The notes below the pieces were generated by a model, which saw only the letters and a program-made list of their open reading frames with translations, made no database searches and was not told the DNA's origin. The position numbers and the translations under genes are program-made. Positions 8,209-16,273 of a DNA stretch of 64,000 nucleotides are shown in pieces (position 1 is the first letter of the stretch; every line of letters begins with the position of its first letter). Origin of the DNA: Rhodocyclaceae bacterium (lineage in GTDB: Bacteria > Pseudomonadota > Gammaproteobacteria > Burkholderiales > Rhodocyclaceae); NCBI GenBank assembly GCA_023230455.1, contig JALNXH010000015.1:1-64000 (forward strand), given 5' to 3'.

Positions 8209-9156
8209 ATGATCCGAATCCCACTCTACAGAGCATTGTTCTGCACCGCGGTTTGCCGTCCATGCTGGTCGATTGTGGCGCTGCTGCTGGCGCTGGCGGG
8301 GAATCCGGCGTTTGCCGACGGCGACTTGACAACAAAATTCTCCAACCAAAACAGCGTCGGCAACACCCGGCATAACCTCACCCAGCGGCAGGCTTCCGGC
8401 GGCGGCCCGGTAGGCGTGATCATGGACCCATATCGGAACGACTACGGTCAAATCTGCGTCTATTGCCATACGCCGCACAACGCCAATGCGGCCGTTTCGG
8501 CGCCGCTGTGGAACAGGAACATTCCCAATACCACTTACAGGACCTATGACCAGGTCGACACGAACACGTTGACGCAAACGGTCTACCAGCCGGGCGCCGC
8601 ATCGCTGACCTGCCTCTCCTGCCACGACGGACAACAGGCGGTGGATGCGGTGATGAAAATGCCTGGGCCAGGTCGCTACAGCGCGACGCCGGACAACGCC
8701 TTCCTCAATACATGGCGCAATCCAAGCGGCACCGGACCGTTTACCCATATGCGGCTGGCGCAGGGCGAGTGCCTCGCCTGCCATTCCTCGACGGCGGGCT
8801 TCCTCGGCGCCGGTGCAACCGATTTCTCGGTATTCGTCATCGGCACCGACCTCACCAACGACCACCCGGTAGGCGTCACCTTCCCCACCAGCGACGCTGG
8901 AGGCGACTGGAAGATGCCGGGAGGGAGCAAGACCACCAACGGGCTGGTCACCAAGTACTTCGATGAAAATAACAACGGCCGAATGGACAAAGGCGAAATC
9001 CGACTATACGACTCCGGCCACGGTCCCTCGGTGGAGTGCGCCTCGTGCCACGATCCCCATGGCGTCGCCCCCAACGGAAGCAGCACGTTCAATCCGACGT
9101 TCCTGCGCAAGAGCAACACGGCCAGCGCGGTATGCCTGACCTGCCACACGAAATAA
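8209..9156 (+). CDS. Pentahaem c-type cytochrome with EF-hand-like loop
   Basis: This 315-residue secreted protein has a signal peptide ending near PAFA-DG (residue 37). Five CXXCH haem-binding sites are at residues 83-87, 135-139, 188-192, 277-281 and 309-313, two of them followed by PH or PHG as in doubled-CXXCH families. Between sites 3 and 4 is DENNNGRMDKGE (252-263), which fits a calcium-binding EF-hand loop. The role is electron transfer in or beyond the periplasm; partner and potential cannot be told. Together with the preceding NHL lipoprotein it forms a two-gene unit. Confidence 0.87.
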   Translation: MIRIPLYRALFCTAVCRPCWSIVALLLALAGNPAFADGDLTTKFSNQNSVGNTRHNLTQRQASGGGPVGVIMDPYRNDYGQICVYCHTPHNANAAVSAPLWNRNIPNTTYRTYDQVDTNTLTQTVYQPGAASLTCLSCHDGQQAVDAVMKMPGPGRYSATPDNAFLNTWRNPSGTGPFTHMRLAQGECLACHSSTAGFLGAGATDFSVFVIGTDLTNDHPVGVTFPTSDAGGDWKMPGGSKTTNGLVTKYFDENNNGRMDKGEIRLYDSGHGPSVECASCHDPHGVAPNGSSTFNPTFLRKSNTASAVCLTCHTK

Positions 9157-9197
9157 GCTGAGCGTCCCTGCCGTGCGGAACACCGGCCCGCGGTTGC

Positions 9198-10652
9198 TCA
9201 ACCGACGGACAGACCGAGGCGACCCCAGTCCATCGCCGCTGCCACCGCGTCGGCCAGACGTTCGATGTCGGCCTCGCGGCGGGCGCTGAAGTCGACCGCG
9301 AGTACCTCCTTCATGCCGGCCCAGCCGAGCAGTGCGGCCAAAGCCTGCGGATGATCGAAGAGCCCGTGGCAATAGGTGGCAAAGATCGCGTCGTCGTCTG
9401 ACCGCGCCCCGTCGGGCCGATCGTCGAGCAGCGCAGCGGGCCGCGCCAGCGCCGGCCCGCGCGTGACCCCCATGTGGATTTCGTAGCCGATCAGCGGTGG
9501 CGCGCCAGGCAGTTCCAGGCTGCCGTTGACGTTGCGCAGTTGCTTCTGAGCGGCCAGCGTCGTCTCGCAGTCGAGCAACCCCAGTCCGGCCCGGCTTCCC
9601 GCCGCGCCTTCGAGTCCGAGCGGGTCGTGCACCTGCGTGCCGAGCATCTGGTAGCCGCCGCAAATGCCGATCAGCTTGCCGCCGTAGCGCAGATGGCGGC
9701 GAATCGATGCCTCGTGGCCCGCGGCGCGCAACCACTCGAGATCGGCCTGTACCGCCTTCGATCCGGGCAGGACCAGCAGATCGCAGGGGGGAATCGCCAT
9801 CCCCGGCCCCACCCAGGAAAAGTCCACTTCCGGATGCAGGCGCAGCGGGTCCAGATCATTATGGTTGGCGCAGCGCGGATAGACCAGCGCCGTCACTTTC
9901 AATTTGCTCGCCCCTTTTTCTATTGTGTGCGTCGCCACCGCATCCTCGGCGTCCAGCATCAGTCCGTGCAGATAGGGCAGCACGGCCAGCACCGGCTTGC
10001 CGGTGCGCGCTTCCAGCCATTCGAGGCCCGGTTGCAGCAGCGCAATGTCGCCGCGAAAACGGTTGATGACGAAGCCCTTCACGCGTGCGCGCTCGCTGGG
10101 CGAGAGCAACTCCAGCGTGCCGACGATATGGGCGAAGACGCCGCCGCGGTCGATGTCCGCAATCAGGATCACCGGCACGTCGGCGACTTCGGCGAAGCCC
10201 ATGTTGGCGATATCGCGGTCGCGCAGATTGATTTCGGCCGGGCTGCCCGCACCCTCCACCACCACCCAGTCGAATTCGGCGGTCAGCCGCTGCCAACTCT
10301 GCATCACCGCCGTCATCGCCGTAGTCTTGTAGGCGTGGTAGTCGCACGCATCGAGGTCGCTCACCGGCCGGCCGTGCACGATCACCTGGGCGCGGCGGTC
10401 GGTGGTCGGCTTGAGCAGCACCGGATTGAAATCGATCCGCGGCGCCACGCCGGCCGCCAGCGCCTGCAAGGCCTGGGCGCGGCCGATCTCGCCGCCGTCG
10501 GCGGTCACTGCCGAATTCAGCGCCATGTTCTGCGGCTTGAACGGTGCGACGGAAATGCCGCGGCGCCTGAAGATGCGGCACAAGGCGGCGACCAGGGTGG
10601 TTTTACCTGCGTCCGAGGTGCATCCCTGGACCATCAGGGCGCGCGCAGACAC
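9198..10652 (-). CDS. cobQ: Cobyric acid synthase
   Basis: CobQ/CbiP amidates the side chains of adenosyl-cobyrinic acid a,c-diamide using glutamine and ATP. The P-loop-like GCTSDAGKT is at residues 10-18 and the segment FKPQNMALNS follows. The class I amidotransferase domain has nucleophile C331 in GICGGYQMLG and H429 in YCHGLFDHP. The frame is open up to 10835, but that part encodes a repeat (PREGEAGRGR twice). I chose the GTG at 10652, giving MSARALMVQG as in relatives (484 residues). A GGGAGGGGG sequence 9 bases upstream of the GTG would serve as ribosome site and is part of a dispersed repeat. The ATG at 10634 is the alternative start. Confidence 0.9.
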   Translation of the reverse strand: MSARALMVQGCTSDAGKTTLVAALCRIFRRRGISVAPFKPQNMALNSAVTADGGEIGRAQALQALAAGVAPRIDFNPVLLKPTTDRRAQVIVHGRPVSDLDACDYHAYKTTAMTAVMQSWQRLTAEFDWVVVEGAGSPAEINLRDRDIANMGFAEVADVPVILIADIDRGGVFAHIVGTLELLSPSERARVKGFVINRFRGDIALLQPGLEWLEARTGKPVLAVLPYLHGLMLDAEDAVATHTIEKGASKLKVTALVYPRCANHNDLDPLRLHPEVDFSWVGPGMAIPPCDLLVLPGSKAVQADLEWLRAAGHEASIRRHLRYGGKLIGICGGYQMLGTQVHDPLGLEGAAGSRAGLGLLDCETTLAAQKQLRNVNGSLELPGAPPLIGYEIHMGVTRGPALARPAALLDDRPDGARSDDDAIFATYCHGLFDHPQALAALLGWAGMKEVLAVDFSARREADIERLADAVAAAMDWGRLGLSVG

Positions 10653-10660
10653 GGATGGGC

Positions 10661-10764
10661 GCCCCCTCCCGGCCTCCCCCTCGCGGGGCGCGGAGCTTTC
10701 CGCTCCGGCCCCTTCGGGAAAGAAGACCCTCCCCCTCCCGGCCTCCCCCTCGCGGGGGAGGTGA
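10661..10764. repeat. Two copies of the CCCTC-GCG-GGGAGG palindromic repeat
   Basis: Copies at 10661-10691 and 10730-10764 share CCCTCCCGGCCTCCCCCTCG and match the copy at 4379-4414. They lie just upstream of, and possibly abut, the cobQ start on the minus strand. In the cobQ frame they translate as two PREGEAGRGR units. They separate cobQ from the divergent btuF gene. Confidence 0.75.
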
Positions 10765-10878
10765 CTGGATTTGTTTGCCCTGCGGACAAAAGGGGGCTGT
10801 GCCGGAGGCGTCGTGGGGGAGGCGGGGTCGGTCATGCGGCTACAATCTGCGCTCTTCTCGGCCGCCGATTATCCCATC

Positions 10879-11784
10879 GTGAAACTGCTCCGCTTCCTGT
10901 TTTCGCTCGCGCTAGCCGCCGGCAACGCCCATGCCGAAATGGTCGTCGTCGACGATACCGGTGTCGCCGTGCGACTGCCGGCACCCGCACAACGCATCGT
11001 CAGCCTTGCCCCGCACATCACCGAAACCCTGTTCGCCGCCGGCGCCGGCGGACGCATCGTCGGCACCGTCGAGTACAGCGACTACCCGGCAGCGGCAAAA
11101 AGCATCCCCAGCGTCGGCGGCTACGCGCAGGTGAACCTCGAAGCCGTCGTCGCCCTCAAGCCCGACCTGGTGATCGGCTGGCAGAGCGGCAACACCGCTG
11201 CCCATGTGGCAAAGCTGAAGGCGCTGGGTCTGCCGCTCTACTTGACCCAGCCCAACCGCATCGAGGACATCGCGCACAGCATCGAGGACTACGGCCGCCT
11301 CGCCGGCACCGAGGCGGTCGCCGCACCCGCTGCGCGGGAATTCCGCAACCGCCTGGCGGCGCTCAAGACGCGCCATGCAACGCAGCCGCCGGTGCGCGTG
11401 TTCTATCAAGTATGGAAGCAGCCGCTGACCACCGTCAATGGTGAGCAGATCATCAGCGACGCGATTCGGACTTGCGGCGGCGTCAACGTATTCGCCGACT
11501 TGAAGGGCCTCGCACCCAACGTCAGCGTCGAGGCGGTGCTGGCGAGCGACCCCGATGCCATCGTCGCCAGCGGCATGGATGCCTCGCGGCCGGAGTGGCT
11601 GGACGACTGGCGCCGCTGGCCGCAGCTCAAGGCCGTCGCCCGCGGCAACCTGTTCCATATCGCCCCCGGACTGATCCAGCGCCACACGCCGCGCCTGCTG
11701 GAGGGAACCCGCCTGCTCTGCGAACAGCTCGAAGCGGTCCGTGCCCGGCGCGGCGATGCCATAGCAAATAGCCCGCGACGATAA
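10879..11784 (+). CDS. btuF: Periplasmic cobalamin-binding protein (BtuF-like)
   Basis: This 301-residue class III substrate-binding protein likely captures corrinoids in the periplasm for a BtuCD-type ABC importer. The GTG start at 10879 gives a signal peptide MKLLRFLFSLALAAGNAHA; the frame is open to 10771 upstream but that part crosses the repeat region. Typical features are RIVSLAPHITETLFAAGAG, the VEYSDYPAAA segment and a C-terminal NLFHIAPGL. A TACAAT hexamer about 40 bases upstream may be a -10 element. No btuC or btuD gene is next to it. Nearby cobU and cobQ support a corrinoid over a haem or siderophore ligand. Confidence 0.8.
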   Translation: MKLLRFLFSLALAAGNAHAEMVVVDDTGVAVRLPAPAQRIVSLAPHITETLFAAGAGGRIVGTVEYSDYPAAAKSIPSVGGYAQVNLEAVVALKPDLVIGWQSGNTAAHVAKLKALGLPLYLTQPNRIEDIAHSIEDYGRLAGTEAVAAPAAREFRNRLAALKTRHATQPPVRVFYQVWKQPLTTVNGEQIISDAIRTCGGVNVFADLKGLAPNVSVEAVLASDPDAIVASGMDASRPEWLDDWRRWPQLKAVARGNLFHIAPGLIQRHTPRLLEGTRLLCEQLEAVRARRGDAIANSPRR

Positions 11785-11840
11785 AGCGCGCCGATTCGCG
11801 CACAATCCGCGCTCCCCGCCATCACCCTCAGAGGTCGCCC

Positions 11841-12314
11841 ATGACTCCCCTGCCCCCCATTCCGCGAGACCCGCGCCTGACGCAACGCCGCTTTTTCACC
11901 CACTGGGTGACCGAGCGGGTACGCTGGTCGGACACCGATCAGGTCGGCCACGTCAACAACCTGGCGTTTTGTACCTACATCGAAACCGGGCGTACCGAGT
12001 TCATGCGTCACCTGGTCAGCCGCGATGTCGAATCGCGGGTGCTGCTGCTCATGGCGCAGATCAACGTCAGCTTTCTCGGCGAAGTGCATTGGCCATCGGA
12101 TGTGGATGTCGGCACTTGCGTGCTCGACATCGGACGCAGTTCGTGCCGCATCGGCCACGGCCTGTTTCTCGGCGAGCAGTGCGTCAGCAGCGCCGACTCA
12201 CTGCTGGTGATGATCGACGAATCCACCCGCAAACCGCAGGAAATTCCGCCGCACGTCCGGGCGCATCTGGCCGAATTCCTTCCGCGCGCGGAAGGACTGC
12301 CCAGCGCCGCCTGA
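11841..12314 (+). CDS. Acyl-CoA thioesterase, hotdog fold (4HBT/YbgC type)
   Basis: This 157-residue cytoplasmic protein has the signature VRWSDTDQVGHVNNLAF, in which the aspartate and the following His-Val-Asn-Asn form the active site of 4-hydroxybenzoyl-CoA thioesterase-like enzymes. The rest of the hotdog fold (INVSFLGEVHWPSDVDVGT) is intact. The acyl substrate is not predictable. The gene stands alone, 56 bases after btuF. Downstream is a 240-base stretch with a transposase remnant. Confidence 0.85.
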   Translation: MTPLPPIPRDPRLTQRRFFTHWVTERVRWSDTDQVGHVNNLAFCTYIETGRTEFMRHLVSRDVESRVLLLMAQINVSFLGEVHWPSDVDVGTCVLDIGRSSCRIGHGLFLGEQCVSSADSLLVMIDESTRKPQEIPPHVRAHLAEFLPRAEGLPSAA

Positions 12315-12365
12315 CCAAGGCAATCCGGATGGCGCAGAATCGATAAACGGGCACCTCGAATGAGC

Positions 12366-12391
12366 CTGGCCCCTTTGATCTGGCCCCTTTG
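12366..12391. repeat. Short tandem repeat CTGGCCCCTTTG x2
   Basis: The 12-mer CTGGCCCCTTTG occurs at 12366-12377 and again at 12380-12391. It borders the decayed transposase fragment and may be a scar of the insertion or deletion that truncated it. Confidence 0.5.
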
Positions 12392-12400
12392 GTCGGCGCT

Positions 12401-12520
12401 TCAGGGCGAGGCTGCGCCAATGCAGGTAGCTGAAGTAATCCCCTTCGGCAAAAAAAAGCACGGTTCGCGGTTGTGGCCGCACTGCACGATGTGCAAGGGG
12501 ACGTTGTCGAGGTGGGTGGC
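12401..12520 (-). pseudogene. REP-associated tyrosine transposase (RAYT/TnpA_REP) N-terminal remnant, frameshifted
   Basis: On the minus strand, from about 12517, the sequence reads THLDNVPLHIVQCGHNREPC, the hallmark N-terminus of Y1-type REP-associated transposases (PLHIVQRGHNRQ.CFF). After CFF at a run of eight T (the A run near 12455 on the plus strand) the frame breaks. It resumes in another frame as AEGDYFSYLHWRSLAL, again typical of the family. There is a stop before the fragment, and everything after about 40 residues is missing. It is a dead relic next to the YcaO gene. The dispersed REP-like repeats in the window are the kind of element such enzymes mobilise. Confidence 0.65.
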
Positions 12521-12557
12521 GGCCTATTCGTTTTGAACGCTATTTTGGGATTCCCGC

Positions 12558-14774
12558 ATGGAAATTAAGGTCAACTTTCTCGACAAGCTTCGTCTTGAAG
12601 CCAAGTTCGATGACTTCACAGTAATTGCCGATCAGCCTATCCGCTATAAGGGCGATGGCTCGGCGCCGGGTCCGTTCGATTACTTTCTGGCTTCGTCGGC
12701 TTTGTGTGCGGCTTACTTTGTGAAGTTGTACTGCGAAACTCGCGACATCCCCACCGATAACATCCGCCTGTCGCAGAACAATATCGTCGATCCGGAAAAT
12801 CGCTACCAGCAGATTTTCAAGATTCAGGTCGAGTTGCCGGCGGATATCTCCGCCAAAGACCGCCAGGGCATTTTGCGTTCCATCGACCGTTGTACGGTAA
12901 AGAAGGTGGTGCAAACCGGGCCCGAATTTGTGATCGAGGAAGTAGAAAATCTGGATGCCGATGCACAGGCCTTGCTGATGCTGGGTCGGGGTACGAGTGC
13001 AGCTCCGGAAGCGAGTACCTATATTGCAGGCAAGGATCTGCCACTGGAGCAAACCATCGCCAATATGTCGGGAGTTTTGGCGGGCTTGGGCATCAAGATT
13101 GAAATTGCTTCGTGGCGCAATCTTGTTCCCAATGTATGGTCATTGCATATCCGCGATGCGCACTCGCCGATGTGTTTTACCAATGGCAAGGGAGCGAGCA
13201 AGGAAAGTGCGTTGGCATCGGCGTTGGGCGAATTCATCGAGCGAGCGAATTGCAATCATTTCTACAACGACCAGTTTTGGGGCGAAGACATCGCCAATGC
13301 GGCGTTCGTGCATTACCCGGACGAGCGCTGGTTCAAGCCTGGCCGCAAAGATGTGCTACCGGCCGGAATTCTCGACGCGCACTGTTTGCAGATTTACAAC
13401 CCCGACGGCGAGTTGCGTGGCTCGCATCTGGTCGACACCAACTCCGGCAATGTGCAGCGCGGCATTTGTTCGCTGCCCTATGTGCGCCAGTCGGACGGCG
13501 AGGTGGTGTATTTCCCCTCCAACCTGATCGACAACCTGTTCCTCAGCAATGGCATGAGTGCCGGCAACACGCTCGCCGAAGCGCAGGTGCAATGCCTGTC
13601 GGAAATTTTCGAACGGGCGGTCAAGCGCGAAATTCTCGAAGGTGAAATTGCGCTGCCTGATGTGCCGCAGGAAGTGCTGGCGAAGTACCCCAGGATTCTG
13701 GCCGGGATTCGGGGCCTGGAAGAGCAAGGTTTTCCGGTGCTGGTGAAGGATGCGTCGCTGGGCGGGGAGTTTCCGGTGATGTGCGTCACCTTGATGAACC
13801 CGCGTACGGGCGGTGTGTTTGCCTCGTTCGGGGCGCACCCCAGCTTTGAGGTGGCGCTGGAACGCAGTCTGACCGAGTTGCTCCAGGGGCGCAGTTTTGA
13901 AGGCCTGAACGATCTGCCGCGGCCCACCTTTGAAAGCAACGCCGTGACTGAGCCGAACAACTTTGTCGAACACTTCATCGACTCCAGTGGAGTGGTGTCG
14001 TGGCGCTTTTTCAGTGCCAAGGCGGATTACGATTTTGTCGAGTGGGATTTTTCCGGCCAGGGTGAAAATTCCAATGCCGACGAAGCCGCGACGCTGTTCG
14101 GCATCCTCGAAGACATGGGCAAGGAAGTGTACATGGCGGTGTATGACCAACTCGGTGCCACAGCCTGCCGCATTCTGGTGCCGGGTTATTCGGAAATTTA
14201 TCCGGTCGAGGATTTGGTCTGGGATAACACCAACAAGGCACTGTTGTTCCGCGCCGATATTTTGAACTTGCATCGCCTCGACGATGCCCGCCTGGCAGCA
14301 CTGCTCGAACGTCTGGAAGACAGTGAGCTCGATGATTACACCGACATCATTACCTTGATCGGCATCGAATTTGATGAGAACACGGCCTGGGGTCAGCTGA
14401 CGATTCTGGAGTTGAAGCTGCTGATTCATCTCGCCTTGCAGCAGTTCGAAGCGGCGCATGAACTGGTAGGCGCCTTCCTGCAATACAACGAAAATACGGT
14501 CGAGCGCGGATTGTTTTATCAGGCCTTGAATGTGGTGCTGGAGGTGCTGCTGGACGACGAGCTGGAACTGGACGACTACGCGCTCAATTTCCGCCGGATG
14601 TTTGGCAACCCGCGGATGGATGCGGTGATGGGGTCAGTGGACGGCAGCGTGCGCTTCTTCGGCTTGACGCCAACGAGCACGAAACTCGAAGGGCTCGATC
14701 GGCACCAGCGCCTGATCGATAGCTACAAAAAACTGCACATGGCGCGGGCCAATGTGGCGGCTTTATCCAGTTAG
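12558..14774 (+). CDS. ycaO: OsmC-domain/YcaO-domain fusion protein
   Basis: This 738-residue protein begins with an OsmC-like domain (about 1-135) that keeps both redox cysteines, C50 in SSALCAAYF and C112 in SIDRCTVKK. A YcaO domain follows. Its nucleotide-binding acidic residues are in KESALASALGEFIER (E216, E225, E228). A C-terminal helical, acid-rich region runs from about 590. YcaO enzymes activate amide backbones with ATP; the E. coli protein is linked to ribosomal protein S12 beta-methylthiolation, but no rimO is adjacent here. No precursor peptide or dehydrogenase gene is nearby, so a RiPP pathway is unlikely. Codon use is visibly less GC-rich than its neighbours, suggesting transfer. 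Confidence 0.85.
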   Translation: MEIKVNFLDKLRLEAKFDDFTVIADQPIRYKGDGSAPGPFDYFLASSALCAAYFVKLYCETRDIPTDNIRLSQNNIVDPENRYQQIFKIQVELPADISAKDRQGILRSIDRCTVKKVVQTGPEFVIEEVENLDADAQALLMLGRGTSAAPEASTYIAGKDLPLEQTIANMSGVLAGLGIKIEIASWRNLVPNVWSLHIRDAHSPMCFTNGKGASKESALASALGEFIERANCNHFYNDQFWGEDIANAAFVHYPDERWFKPGRKDVLPAGILDAHCLQIYNPDGELRGSHLVDTNSGNVQRGICSLPYVRQSDGEVVYFPSNLIDNLFLSNGMSAGNTLAEAQVQCLSEIFERAVKREILEGEIALPDVPQEVLAKYPRILAGIRGLEEQGFPVLVKDASLGGEFPVMCVTLMNPRTGGVFASFGAHPSFEVALERSLTELLQGRSFEGLNDLPRPTFESNAVTEPNNFVEHFIDSSGVVSWRFFSAKADYDFVEWDFSGQGENSNADEAATLFGILEDMGKEVYMAVYDQLGATACRILVPGYSEIYPVEDLVWDNTNKALLFRADILNLHRLDDARLAALLERLEDSELDDYTDIITLIGIEFDENTAWGQLTILELKLLIHLALQQFEAAHELVGAFLQYNENTVERGLFYQALNVVLEVLLDDELELDDYALNFRRMFGNPRMDAVMGSVDGSVRFFGLTPTSTKLEGLDRHQRLIDSYKKLHMARANVAALSS

Positions 14775-14899
14775 GGTTCGAGTCATTGCGGAGTCGACAG
14801 AAGTTGAGATCGAAGAACCCCAAGAAAGCCCCCTCCTGAGCCAGGTTCTCTTCGTTTCGCCATCTGTCCGACAGACTTTATTACTCGCGATCATCAACA

Positions 14900-16105
14900 C
14901 TACCAAAGACTTTCGCGTTCGGGCGTGGCGGTAATGTTGTGGATCGAGAGATCGGCACCGTCGTATTCCTGCTCCTGGTCGAGACGAATACCGACGCTGC
15001 GCTTGAGCAGACCGTAGACAATCAATCCGCCGACGAAGGCAATAGTGACCCCCAGCAGCGTGCCCACGATCTGCGCACCGAGACTCACGCCCCCAAGCCC
15101 ACCCAGGGCTTTCTGCCCGAAGATGCCGGCAGCGATTCCACCCCAGGCACCGCAGATACCGTGCAAGGGCCAGACGCCGAGGACATCGTCGATTTTCCAG
15201 CGGTTCTGGGTGAGGGTGAACATCCAGACGAACAGCCCACCCGCCAAGCCGCCTGCGACGAGGGCGCCCAGCGGATGCATGATGTCGGAACCGGCACAAA
15301 TGGCGACAAGGCCCGCCAGCGGACCGTTATGGACAAAGCCCGGGTCGTTCTTGCCGACGGCAAGCGCGACCAGGGTGCCGCCAACCATGGCCATTAGCGA
15401 ATTCATCGCCACCAGCCCGGAAATCTTGTCCAAAGTTTGCGCACTCATTACGTTGAAACCGAACCAGCCGACGATCAGAATCCACGCGCCGAGGGCGAGA
15501 AAGGGAATGCTGGAGGGCGGGTGCGCGCCGGCGATGCCGCCGTCCTTGTGGTAGCGGCCGCGGCGGGCCCCGAGCAGCAGAACTGCCGCAAGGCCTATCC
15601 AGCCACCGACCGCATGCACCACGACGGAACCGGCGAAATCATGGAAATTTTCGCCAAAATTGAATTTCAACCAGTCCTGCACACCATAGGCGTTATTCCA
15701 GGCGATACCCTCGAAGAACGGGTAAACGAAGCCCACCAGAAAGAAGGTGGCGGCCAACTGCGGGTTGAATCGCGCGCGCTCGGCAATGCCGCCGGAAACG
15801 ATGGCCGGAATGGCCGCGGCAAACGTCAACAGGAAAAAGAACTTGGTCAGTTCGTAGCCGCCCTTTTGCGCCAGCACCTCGGCGCTGGAGAAAAAGTTCA
15901 CTCCGTAGGCAATGCTGTAGCCAACAAAAAAGTAGGCCAGGGTTGAAACCGAAAAATCGCAGAGGATTTTGACCAGCGCATTTACTTGGCTCTTCTTGCG
16001 TACGGTGCCGAGTTCAAGGAAGGCAAAGCCGGCATGCATCGCCAGGATCATGACGGCGCCGAGCAGAATAAAAAGTACGTCAGTCGAGGTCTTGAGGTTT
16101 TCCAT
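14900..16105 (-). CDS. amt: Ammonium transporter (Amt family)
   Basis: This 401-residue inner-membrane channel has about eleven TM helices. The twin-histidine pore is visible as VVVHAVGGW and PLHGICGAWG, and the segment GGIAERARF matches the Amt signature. The ATG at 16105 is chosen over an upstream in-frame start because a GGAG lies 8 bases before it. No glnK gene is adjacent, unlike the usual amtB arrangement. Upstream is a good sigma54 -24/-12 element, so expression should respond to nitrogen limitation through NtrC, whose gene lies 7 kb away. It is convergent with the YcaO gene. Confidence 0.92.
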   Translation of the reverse strand: MENLKTSTDVLFILLGAVMILAMHAGFAFLELGTVRKKSQVNALVKILCDFSVSTLAYFFVGYSIAYGVNFFSSAEVLAQKGGYELTKFFFLLTFAAAIPAIVSGGIAERARFNPQLAATFFLVGFVYPFFEGIAWNNAYGVQDWLKFNFGENFHDFAGSVVVHAVGGWIGLAAVLLLGARRGRYHKDGGIAGAHPPSSIPFLALGAWILIVGWFGFNVMSAQTLDKISGLVAMNSLMAMVGGTLVALAVGKNDPGFVHNGPLAGLVAICAGSDIMHPLGALVAGGLAGGLFVWMFTLTQNRWKIDDVLGVWPLHGICGAWGGIAAGIFGQKALGGLGGVSLGAQIVGTLLGVTIAFVGGLIVYGLLKRSVGIRLDQEQEYDGADLSIHNITATPERESLW

Positions 16106-16138
16106 TTTGGGGCTCCAAGCACAAAGTCTGTGCGCAAA

Positions 16139-16154
16139 AGCAAAACACATTCCA
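16139..16154 (-). promoter_or_regulatory. Sigma54 (-24/-12) promoter of amt
   Basis: The minus strand reads TGGAATGTGTTTTGCT. It matches the sigma54 consensus TGGCACGNNNNTTGCW at the invariant GG and GC with exact 10-base spacing, plus the TTGCT block. The predicted transcript starts near 16128, leaving about a 23-base leader before the amt ATG. An AT-rich stretch (16168-16193) just upstream could allow bending. Confidence 0.7.
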
Positions 16155-16207
16155 GAGACACGACCTCATGATAATCATATAGTTATAAGATTACCCCGAC
16201 AGACAAC

Positions 16208-16247
16208 TGCCTCCATTTGGTGCGTTTCGGATGGAGTGGCGCACCAA
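16208..16247. promoter_or_regulatory. Possible NtrC-type sites upstream of amt
   Basis: 16208-16224 (TGCCTCCATTTGGTGCG) matches the NtrC dyad TGCACCANNNTGGTGCA well in one half and weakly in the other. A second half-site CGCACCAA lies at 16240-16247, forming a perfect 8-base inverted repeat with TTGGTGCG at 16217-16224. Position 70-110 bases upstream of the predicted sigma54 start is suitable for an enhancer. There is no T run, so a terminator for mltA is less likely. Confidence 0.45.
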
Positions 16248-16273
16248 CAACGCCCACCCCGCCTGAAGAAAAC

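Noticed and set aside
10765..10878. Cobalamin riboswitch before btuF
   Set aside because: The leader is short and filled by a dispersed repeat; no B12 box seen.
16217..16247. Inverted repeat after mltA as a terminator
   Set aside because: The 15-base loop and the lack of a T run on the minus strand argue against it; a regulatory site is more likely.
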